DNA of 64,000 nucleotides from the NCBI RefSeq assembly GCF_900044055.2, contig NZ_FCOX02000035.1, forward strand, positions 32,200-96,199. Direction: 5' to 3'. Position 1 is the stretch's first letter, and every line of letters begins with the position of its first letter. The notes under the pieces are model-generated. The model had not been told where the DNA came from. It ran no database searches and saw only the letters and a program-made list of their open reading frames with translations. Shown in pieces: positions 47,053 to 54,464 of this stretch. The DNA is from Caballeronia calidae (GTDB taxonomy: Bacteria > Pseudomonadota > Gammaproteobacteria > Burkholderiales > Burkholderiaceae). A program made the translations under genes and the position numbers.

Positions 47053-48130
47053 GCGTTGCCCCTGTGCGGGGCGGCAGTCACTTTCTTTGCTGCTGCAAAG
47101 AAAGTAACCAAAGAAACAGCTATCCCCAGCCTAAGCACTTCATGCCGGCCGCGGCACAGAACTTCGCACGTGGTCCGGCAGTAGCGAGTGCCCTCACAAA
47201 ACTCACGGGGCTTGGATCGCGCACGGTCTGACAAGCTAGAACCTTGAGGGCGCTGGTTCAGCACCAAATAGCTCCGGCACAGCGCTACGCGCTGCCGTTG
47301 GGTATGCAAGGGAAACCAACGAACCACCGATGCCGTGAGATGGAAGCATCAGCAAAGAAGCGCGCGCGGACCTGATTGACCGGTCGGCCGCGAAGCGGGC
47401 CGGAGCTATTTGGCGCCTTACCAGTCAGTTAAGCGGTGCGATATGGCAGACCGTGCGCGATCCAAGCCCGGAGAGTTTTGTGAGGGCACTCGCTACTGCC
47501 GGACCACGAGAGTGCTTCTGTGCCGGGGCCGGTGTGAAGTACTTTGGATGAGGATAGCTGTTTCTTTGGTTACTTTCTTTGCAGCAGCAAAGAAAGTGAC
47601 TGCCGCCCCGCACAGGGGCAGAGCTAATAGACCGACACGAAAACGGGAAGTCCATAGAAGCCGAACGCAAAGTTAGCAGCAGCAAAGAAAGTGACTGCCG
47701 CCCCGCACAGGGGCAGTGCCAATAGACCGACACGAAAACGGGAAGTCCATAGAAGCCGAACGCAAAGTTAGCAGCAGCAAAGAAAGTGACTGCCGCCCCG
47801 CACAGGGGCAGTGCCAATAGACCGACACGAAAACGGGAAGTCCATAGAAGCCGAACGCAAAGTTAGCAGCAGCAAAGAAAGTGACTGCCGCCCCGCACAG
47901 GGGCAGTGCCAATAGACCGACACGAAAACGGGAAGTCCATAGAAGCCGAACGCAAAGTTAGCAGCAGCAAAGAAAGTGACTGCCGCCCCGCACAGGGGCA
48001 GTGCCAATAGACCGACACGAAAACGGGAAGTCCATAGAAGCCGAACGCAAAGTTAGCAGCAGCAAAGAAAGTGACTGCCGCCCCGCACAGGGGCAGTGCT
48101 AGTAGACCGACGCGAAAACGGGATCCGGCG
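47022..48130. mobile_element. 1.1-kb non-coding repeat element with 75-nt terminal inverted repeats
   Basis: Left end 47022-47096 and right end 48056-48130 are inverted copies that differ at three positions; both start CGCCGGATCCCGTTTTCGCG when read inward. Inside, a second imperfect inverted repeat of about 170 nt pairs roughly 47056-47232 with 47448-47620. A 95-bp tandem array fills the right part. No transposase or credible gene is present. It resembles high-copy intergenic repeats of Burkholderiaceae; a non-autonomous mobile element is one explanation, transcription-stop or structural repeats another. Confidence 0.6.
47081..47104 (+). terminator. Perfect hairpin CTTTCTTTGC-TGCT-GCAAAGAAAG
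   Basis: Ten-bp arms around TGCT, about 140 bp after the DUF445 stop. The same sequence, with loop AGCA, recurs at 47575-47598 in the inverted arm. The stem has no T-run of its own on one side, so a terminator role is only possible. Confidence 0.45.
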
Positions 48131-48141
48131 AATACCAGCGC
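47581..48141 (+). repeat. 95-bp tandem repeat array, five full units and one partial
   Basis: Units start at 47581, 47676, 47771, 47866, 47961 and 48056, each with GCAGCAGCAAAGAAAGTGAC. Units 2-5 appear identical. Unit 1 differs slightly (GAGCTAATAG for GTGCCAATAG), and unit 6 departs after about 70 bases into the terminal inverted repeat. Identity between units implies recent amplification. Confidence 0.93.
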
Positions 48142-48158
48142 GCGAGCAACCCAACACC

Positions 48159-48503
48159 TCAGGCTTTCTTAACAAATTCCGTTTTAAGGCTCATCGCTCC
48201 GAAGCCATCGATCTTGCAATCGATATCATGATCGGCGTCGACCAGACGAATATTCTTGACCTTGGTGCCCATCTTGACAACCCCGCCGCCGCCCTTGAGC
48301 TTGAGATCCTTGATGACCGTGACCGTGTCACCATCCTGAAGAATGTTCCCGGCGGAATCGCGAAAAACCTTCGCAGCAGGTTCCGACGCGGCGGCGCTCG
48401 ACTGCGCCGACCATTCATGCGCGCATTCGGGGCAAATATACAAATCTGCGTCCATGTAAGTGAATGCCGACTGGCATTTCGGACAGGGAGGTAGTGCGTT
48501 CAT
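48159..48503 (-). CDS. phnA: PhnA/YjdM family zinc-ribbon protein
   Basis: A 114-residue protein with an N-terminal zinc ribbon (CPKCQSAFTYMDADLYICPECAHEW) and a C-terminal PhnA domain (DSAGNILQDGDTVTVIKDLKLKG...KVKNIRLVD). The family was named for alkylphosphonate operons but is not required for phosphonate use. An AAGGAAT site precedes the start at 48503. It lies on the far side of the repeat element from DUF445. Confidence 0.93.
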   Translation of the reverse strand: MNALPPCPKCQSAFTYMDADLYICPECAHEWSAQSSAAASEPAAKVFRDSAGNILQDGDTVTVIKDLKLKGGGGVVKMGTKVKNIRLVDADHDIDCKIDGFGAMSLKTEFVKKA

Positions 48504-48678
48504 ACGTATTCCTTGATGCCTCGCGGCGGAAGTAAAAGCCATCAAGTATAGCCTTGTCCGGAACCTGACAATTCAGCGGGTCGGCGGAGCGGAGGGCCGG
48601 ATGTATGATTGCTGATCCAGCGCGTAAGGACAGCAGCACGAAAATCAGCCCTCCGATTCGCCGAAGCGGACACAATCC

Positions 48679-49155
48679 ATGCCCAACGCCAACACCGCCC
48701 TGATAGAACGCTTCTACACAGCGTTTCAGAACCGCGACGCTGAAGCAATGGCCGCCTGCTACGCCCCCGATATCCAGTTCCAGGACCCCGCCTTCGGCGT
48801 GCTGCACGGCAGGGAAGCCGGCGACATGTGGCGCATGCTCCTCGGCCGCGCCACCGATTTCACGCTGACCTACGACGATATCGAATCCATCGGCCAGATG
48901 GCGAGCGCGAAGGCCGTCGCGCGCTACACGTACTCTGCAACAGGCCACGTCGTCGTTAACCGGATCGAGTCGCGCTTCGCGATCCGCGATGGCTTCATCG
49001 CCGAACAAACCGATGTCTTCGATCTCTGGCGCTGGAGCCGTCAGGCGCTCGGCGCAAGCGGCTGGCTCTTCGGCTGGACGCCGCAGATGCAACGCGCAAT
49101 CCGCACGAAAGCGCGCAGAACGCTCAAGGCATACCGCGAGAAGGCGGCGCCATGA
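48679..49155 (+). CDS. NTF2/SnoaL-like family protein
   Basis: A 158-residue cone-fold protein: ALIERFYTAFQNRDAEAMAACYAPDIQFQDPAFG, then the sheet ending in IAEQTDVFDLWRWSRQALGASGWLFGWTPQMQRAIRTKA. The terminal segment with W and R residues is typical of ketosteroid-isomerase-like proteins of about 150 residues. The function is unknown. Its stop overlaps the next start by 4 bp, so it is translationally coupled to the debranching enzyme. Confidence 0.86.
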   Translation: MPNANTALIERFYTAFQNRDAEAMAACYAPDIQFQDPAFGVLHGREAGDMWRMLLGRATDFTLTYDDIESIGQMASAKAVARYTYSATGHVVVNRIESRFAIRDGFIAEQTDVFDLWRWSRQALGASGWLFGWTPQMQRAIRTKARRTLKAYREKAAP

Positions 49156-51083
49156 CGCGCATCGAACACAACGATCATTCACCGATCGACGCCACACGCC
49201 TCGAAGACGAATGGCTCGAAGCCGATGCGTACGGCGGCTTCGCATCCGGCACCGTCGGCACGATGCGCACGCGCCGCTATCACGCCCTCCTGCTCGCCGC
49301 GACACAGCCGCCCGCCGGGCGCGTCGTGCTCGTCAACGGCATTGAAGCATGGCTCGACGTGAACGGCGAGCATTTCCCCCTGACGATGCAGCGCTACGCG
49401 CCCGATGTGCTCTATCCGGATTCGTCGGCGAGCCTGCTTTCGTTCGACACCGAACCGTGGCCGACATGGCGGTATCGGATCGGCGACGGTGCGGTCGTCG
49501 TCGCGGAAGTGTTCGTCGCGAAGCAGAGCCGCGAAACGGTGCTGCGCTGGCGTATCGAAGGCGCATCGAACCCGGCGAAACTCCGCGTACGTCCGCTCCT
49601 CTCCGGCCGCGACTATCACGCGCTGCATCACGAGAATCCTGCCTTGTCCTTCGATGCGACGCTCGAAGGCGAGCGCGTGCAATGGCAGCCTTACGGCGAT
49701 CTGCCCGCGATCTGCGCGACGTCGAACGGCGCCTACCAGCACGCGCCCGACTGGTATCGCAACTTCGCCTACGCACGCGAACGCGAGCGCGGGCTCGATT
49801 TCACCGAAGACCTCGCGACGCCCGGCGTGTTCATCTTCGATCTCGCACGCGCCGAAGCCGTCATGGTCCTGCACGCGCACACCGGCCGCGACAAGCCGTT
49901 CGAAGACAGCGCGCTCACGCATGCATCGCATCTGGCGACGCGCGAGGCAGAGCGCCGCGCGTCGTTCGGCTCGCGGCTCGCGCGCTCGGCGGACGCGTAT
50001 GTCGTGAACCGCAACGTCGGACGCACGATCATCGCGGGCTTTCCGTGGTTCACCGACTGGGGCCGCGATACCTTCATCTCGATGCGCGGCCTCCTGCTCG
50101 CGGCAGGACGGAATCAGGAAGCGGAATCGATCCTGCTCGAATGGGCCGACACGATCTCGGAAGGCATGGTGCCGAACCGCTTCCCGGACAGCGGCGGCCT
50201 GCCCGAATACAACTCGGTCGATGCATCGCTGTGGTTCGTCGTCGCGGTGCACGATTATCTGGCGACGGGCCACGCACACGCCGCGACCACGAGCCGCCTG
50301 CAACGCGCCGCCGACGCGATCCTCGACGGCTATTCGCGCGGCACGCGCTTTGGCATCGCCGCGGATACGGACGGCCTGCTGCGGGCGGGCGTGCCCGGCG
50401 TGCAGCTCACGTGGATGGACGCGAAGGCGGGCGACTGGGTCGTCACGCCGCGCATCGGCAAGCCGGTCGAGGTGCAGGCGCTGTGGATCAACGCGCTGTC
50501 CATCGCGAGTGCGTGGGATGCGCGCTGGCATGCCTTGCGCGATCAGGCGCGGGCGTCGTTCGCCGCGCGCTTCGTCGATCCCGATACGCACGCGCTCTTC
50601 GATGTCGTCGACATGGATCACGAGCCCGGCAAGATCGATCGCTCGATTCGCCCGAACCAGATCTTCGCGGTCGGCGGGCTGCCGTTTCCGCTCGTCGATG
50701 GCGATATCGCGCGCGGCGTCGTCGGGGAGGTCGAGGCGCATCTGCTGACGCCGCTCGGCCTGCGCACGCTCGCGCCCTCCGATCCCGCCTACAAGGCGCA
50801 CTATGCGGGCGGCCTGTCTGACCGCGACGGCGCGTATCACCAGGGCACCGTGTGGCCGTGGCTGATCGGCCCGTTCGTCGAGGCGTGGGTGCGCGTGCAC
50901 GGCGCGGCGGGCGCGCGCGAGCGCTTTCTGACGCCGCTCTACGCGCATCTCGATCGATACGGTCTCGATCACATCAGCGAAGTCGCCGATGGCGATGCGC
51001 CTTGCACGCCCGGCGGCACACCGTTTCAGGCGTGGTCGCTCGCTGAGCTGATGCGCGTCGAAAAGCTGCTCGCGGCGGCGTGA
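49152..51083 (+). CDS. Amylo-alpha-1,6-glucosidase (glycogen debranching enzyme type)
   Basis: A 643-residue enzyme. The N-terminal sugar-binding domain (ADAYGGFASGTVGTMRTRRYHALLLA) is followed by an (alpha/alpha)6 domain with IIAGFPWFTDWGRDTFISMRGLLLA, VPNRFPDSGGLPEYNSVDASLWFV and the late WPWLIGPFVEAWVRVHG. These match bacterial debranching enzymes that cleave alpha-1,6 branches. There is no signal peptide, so it acts in the cytoplasm on glycogen or a related glucan. It is coupled to the NTF2-like gene and precedes a GH63-type glucosidase. Confidence 0.92.
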   Translation: MTRIEHNDHSPIDATRLEDEWLEADAYGGFASGTVGTMRTRRYHALLLAATQPPAGRVVLVNGIEAWLDVNGEHFPLTMQRYAPDVLYPDSSASLLSFDTEPWPTWRYRIGDGAVVVAEVFVAKQSRETVLRWRIEGASNPAKLRVRPLLSGRDYHALHHENPALSFDATLEGERVQWQPYGDLPAICATSNGAYQHAPDWYRNFAYARERERGLDFTEDLATPGVFIFDLARAEAVMVLHAHTGRDKPFEDSALTHASHLATREAERRASFGSRLARSADAYVVNRNVGRTIIAGFPWFTDWGRDTFISMRGLLLAAGRNQEAESILLEWADTISEGMVPNRFPDSGGLPEYNSVDASLWFVVAVHDYLATGHAHAATTSRLQRAADAILDGYSRGTRFGIAADTDGLLRAGVPGVQLTWMDAKAGDWVVTPRIGKPVEVQALWINALSIASAWDARWHALRDQARASFAARFVDPDTHALFDVVDMDHEPGKIDRSIRPNQIFAVGGLPFPLVDGDIARGVVGEVEAHLLTPLGLRTLAPSDPAYKAHYAGGLSDRDGAYHQGTVWPWLIGPFVEAWVRVHGAAGARERFLTPLYAHLDRYGLDHISEVADGDAPCTPGGTPFQAWSLAELMRVEKLLAAA

Positions 51084-51167
51084 GCGTCATGTGCGCGGGT
51101 TGCCATCAAAACGCGCTAAATTATGAGTCTTGCCCGCCGATTCGCAGGCGCAAACGAGGAGACGCCC

Positions 51168-53906
51168 ATGCCGAAACCGCGCCCCGTCAATCAGCTCGAC
51201 ACCGTCGAGGGCTCACGGCTCCATTCGAAGGACTGCCCGCGCTGGCAGCGCTGGGGGCCGTATCTGAGCGAGCGGCAATGGGGCACGGTGCGCGAGGATT
51301 ACAGCGAGTTCGGCACCGCGTGGGAATACTTTCCGCACGATCATGCGCGCAGCCGCGCATACCGCTGGGGCGAGGACGGCCTCGCCGGCTTCGGCGACGA
51401 CAAGCTCAACTGGTGCATCTCGCTCGCGCTGTGGAACGGCTGCGATCCGATCATCAAGGAGCGGCTCTTCGGCCTGACGAACCAGGAAGGCAATCACGGC
51501 GAGGACGTGAAGGAGCTGTACTTCTACGTCGACGGCACGCCGACGCATTCTTACATGCGCATGCTCTACAAATACCCGCATGCGGCATTTCCGTACGCCG
51601 ATCTCGTCGATGAAAACGCGCGGCGCGGCGCCGACATGCCCGAGTACGAAGTGCTCGACACCGGCGTTTTCGACGACGAGCGCTACTTCGACGTGCACGT
51701 CGAATACGCGAAGCACACCGCCGACGACATCCTCATGCGCGTGACGGTCGAGAATCGCAGCGCCGTGCGGGCCGCGCTCGACGTGCTGCCGCAGATCTGG
51801 GCGCGCAACACGTGGTCGTGGAAGCCGACGCCGGTCAGGCCGTCGCTGAAGGTGGAGACGGTGGAGGGCGAAGGCACGTACGTGCTCGCGGAGCAGGCGG
51901 GCCACGAGCCGATGGTCGTCACCGCATGGTCGCCCGATGCCGACAACGTCGACTGGCTCTTCTGCGAGAACGAGACCAACGTCGAGCGGCTTTTTCGCAT
52001 GCAAGGCGAGGGACCGTTCAAGGACGGCTTCAACGATTACATCCTGCATGGCGACGAAGACGCGATCCGCCGCGACAAGGGCACGCGCGCCGCGGCGCAC
52101 GCGCATCTCGAAGTCGAGCCGCACGGCAAGGCCGTGGTGTATCTGCGCTGGCGGCCGGAATCCGCGCCCGACAGCGTGCCGCTCGATGCCGATGGCCTGT
52201 TCGCGCGCCGCATCGCGGAAGCGGACGAGTTTTACGGCGCGCTGCAACACGACATCGCCGATGCGGATCAGCGGCTCGTGCAGCGTCAGGCGCTCGCGGG
52301 CATGCTGTGGTCGAAGCAGTACTATCAATTCGACGTGACGCGCTGGCTCGACGGCGATCCGCTGCAGCCGAAGCCGCCGAAGCAGCGGCGCTCCGGGCGC
52401 AACGCGGACTGGCGGCACCTCTGCAACGCCGACATCGTGTCGATGCCGGACAAGTGGGAATATCCGTGGTACGCGTCGTGGGATCTCGCGTTCCATGCGG
52501 CCGCGTTCGCGCTGGTCGATCCGGCGTTCGCGAAGCGTCAGCTGCTCCTGCTCGTGAAGGACCGCTATCAGCATCCGAACGGCCAGTTGCCCGCCTACGA
52601 ATGGGCCTTCGGCGATGCCAACCCGCCCGTGCACGCATGGGCGACGTGGCGCGTCTACAAGATCGATCGCGCGATCACCGGCAAGGGCGACCGCGACTTC
52701 CTGGAGCTCGTGTTCCACAAGCTGCTGCTGAACTTCTCGTGGTGGGTCAACCGCAAGGACGCCGACGGCAAGAACATCTTCCAGGGCGGCTTTCTCGGGC
52801 TGGACAACGTGGGCATCTTCGATCGCTCGTCGCCGCTGCCGACGGGCGGCCACATCGATCAGGCCGACGGCACCGCATGGATGGCCGCGTATGCGCTCGA
52901 CCTGATGCGCATCGCGCTGGAGCTCGCTTACGAGAACAAGGTGTTCGTCGATATCGCGGTGAAGTTCTTCGAGCACTTCCTGTATATCGCGGAAGCGGTG
53001 AGCTGCGAGGACAACTGCGATACCGGCCTGTGGGACAGCGAGGACGAGTTCTTCTACGACAAGCTGCGTCTGCCGGACGGCTCGAACATCCCGATGCGCA
53101 TCCGCTCGATCGTCGGGCTGATTCCGCTTTTCGCGGTGCACGTGCTGGAGCCGAAGGTGTATCGCTCGCTGCCGGAGCTGCGCGAGCGCCTGCACTGGTT
53201 CCTGGAACATCGCACCGATCTGTCGCGGCTCGTGTCGCGCTGGAACGTCGCGGGGCAGGGCAATAGCGTGCTGCTGTCGCTGTTGCGCGGGCATCGCATG
53301 AAGGCGCTCCTCAGGCGCATGCTCGACGAAACCGAGTTCCTGTCCGATCACGGCGTGCGCGCGCTCTCGCGGGTGCATCTCGATAATCCGTTCGTCTTCT
53401 ATCACAACAGCGAGAGCTTCAGCATCCGTTATCTGCCGGGGGAATCGGACTCGCGCGTCTTCGGCGGCAATTCGAACTGGCGCGGGCCGGTGTGGATGCC
53501 GGTGAATTATCTGCTGATCGAATCGATCCACGAATTCCATCGCTATTACGGCGATGATTTTCGCGTCGAATATCCGACCGGCTCCGGGCAGAAGTTCTCG
53601 CTCGCACAGATCGCCGACGAACTCGCGCGCCGCGTCACCACGCTCTTTCTGCTCGACCGGAACGGCGAGCGGCCCGTGATGGCCGCGTATCCGCTGCTGC
53701 AGGCCGATCCGCGTTCGCGCGACCTCGTGCTCTTTCACGAGTACTTCCACGGCGACAACGGGCGCGGCGTGGGCGCGTCGCATCAGACGGGCTGGAGCGG
53801 GCTGGTTGCGCTGCTGCTGCAGCCGCATGCGACGGGGCCGTCCGGCGTCGTGCCGCTCGCGGGCGAAGCCGATGCCGAGATTCAGGAGTTCGCCGGCGCG
53901 AAGTAG
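51168..53906 (+). CDS. Glucosidase, GH63-like (mannosyl-oligosaccharide glucosidase type)
   Basis: A 912-residue cytoplasmic enzyme. The N-terminal part is beta-rich (RLHSKDCPRWQRWGPYLSERQWGTVREDYSEFGTAWEYFPHDHARSRAYRWGEDG). The catalytic (alpha/alpha)6 barrel has MPDKWEYPWYASWDLAFHAAAFALVDPAFAKRQLLLL and GQLPAYEWAFGDANPPVHAWA, followed by the WRGPVWMPVNYLLIE segment. GAGGAGA at 51156-51162 fixes the ATG at 51168. Bacterial members act on alpha-glucosides or mannosylglycerate-like solutes. It lies 84 bp after the debranching enzyme, so an operon is likely. Confidence 0.9.
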   Translation: MPKPRPVNQLDTVEGSRLHSKDCPRWQRWGPYLSERQWGTVREDYSEFGTAWEYFPHDHARSRAYRWGEDGLAGFGDDKLNWCISLALWNGCDPIIKERLFGLTNQEGNHGEDVKELYFYVDGTPTHSYMRMLYKYPHAAFPYADLVDENARRGADMPEYEVLDTGVFDDERYFDVHVEYAKHTADDILMRVTVENRSAVRAALDVLPQIWARNTWSWKPTPVRPSLKVETVEGEGTYVLAEQAGHEPMVVTAWSPDADNVDWLFCENETNVERLFRMQGEGPFKDGFNDYILHGDEDAIRRDKGTRAAAHAHLEVEPHGKAVVYLRWRPESAPDSVPLDADGLFARRIAEADEFYGALQHDIADADQRLVQRQALAGMLWSKQYYQFDVTRWLDGDPLQPKPPKQRRSGRNADWRHLCNADIVSMPDKWEYPWYASWDLAFHAAAFALVDPAFAKRQLLLLVKDRYQHPNGQLPAYEWAFGDANPPVHAWATWRVYKIDRAITGKGDRDFLELVFHKLLLNFSWWVNRKDADGKNIFQGGFLGLDNVGIFDRSSPLPTGGHIDQADGTAWMAAYALDLMRIALELAYENKVFVDIAVKFFEHFLYIAEAVSCEDNCDTGLWDSEDEFFYDKLRLPDGSNIPMRIRSIVGLIPLFAVHVLEPKVYRSLPELRERLHWFLEHRTDLSRLVSRWNVAGQGNSVLLSLLRGHRMKALLRRMLDETEFLSDHGVRALSRVHLDNPFVFYHNSESFSIRYLPGESDSRVFGGNSNWRGPVWMPVNYLLIESIHEFHRYYGDDFRVEYPTGSGQKFSLAQIADELARRVTTLFLLDRNGERPVMAAYPLLQADPRSRDLVLFHEYFHGDNGRGVGASHQTGWSGLVALLLQPHATGPSGVVPLAGEADAEIQEFAGAK

Positions 53907-53925
53907 CGGCGCGGCACGGGATTCC

Positions 53926-53954
53926 GCGTTTCAAAAAAGTCAACGTTGAAACGC
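53926..53954. terminator. Inverted repeat GCGTTTCAA-N11-TTGAAACGC after the glucosidase gene
   Basis: Perfect 9-bp arms (53926-53934, 53946-53954) lie 20 bp after the glucosidase stop, in an AT-rich gap. There is no T-run directly after it, so it may be a weak terminator or a regulator site for the next gene. Confidence 0.5.
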
Positions 53955-54047
53955 TGAATCCATTTGTTCGGAATTATCTGGTGTTATTGATTGCTCCAAC
54001 TGCGTAAGTTTGCCAAAACGCAAATTGTTAACAGTTTGGAGAACAGA

Positions 54048-54464
54048 ATGGGTCACTCCATCAGCACGTATTCCCTGAGCGGCTACCAGATGCAACGGGG
54101 CGTCTGCGGCATCACCCGCATCGAGCATGAGCATTGCCCGCCGTTCGCGCTGGTCATGCTCGTGTTCGTCGCCGCCATGCTGGGCGGCGCATACCTCACG
54201 AGCGAATTCGACAGCATCGCCGCCGGATGGATCGGTGGCGTCGCGATCCTGGTTGTGCTGGGCGCGCTCATCGACCGCTGGTTCACCGGCACGGAGGCGC
54301 TGGAACGCCGCATTCGCCAGCGCGCGAAAGCACGGCGCAAAACCCTTCGCGCGATGCCGCTCAGCCGGCGCTGCGACTGGACCGGCTCAACAACACGGGA
54401 ATGGACTTCGACGTCGGCGTACCGGCGCCATCCGCAACCGATGACAATGGCACGAGCGGGTTAG
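54048..54464 (+). CDS. Small membrane protein, unknown
   Basis: A 138-residue protein with two helices (FALVMLVFVAAMLGGAYL and GWIGGVAILVVLGALI) followed by a basic tail (RRIRQRAKARRKTL). A GGAGA-type site precedes MGHSISTYSL. The last 35 residues have an odd composition and run through the end of the convergent oxidoreductase gene, overlapping it by 104 bp. I am unsure whether the stop is original; the core up to residue 105 looks like a real protein. No family was recognised. Confidence 0.6.
   Translation: MGHSISTYSLSGYQMQRGVCGITRIEHEHCPPFALVMLVFVAAMLGGAYLTSEFDSIAAGWIGGVAILVVLGALIDRWFTGTEALERRIRQRAKARRKTLRAMPLSRRCDWTGSTTREWTSTSAYRRHPQPMTMARAG

Noticed and set aside
47410..47676. Possible small protein inside the repeat element, with a similar one on the minus strand at 46707-47327
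   Set aside because: Both frames are translations of the inverted repeat arms and end inside the tandem array; they share sequence only because the DNA is repeated.
47581..48141. Possible CRISPR array
   Set aside because: The 95-bp units are directly contiguous with no unique spacers and no cas genes nearby.
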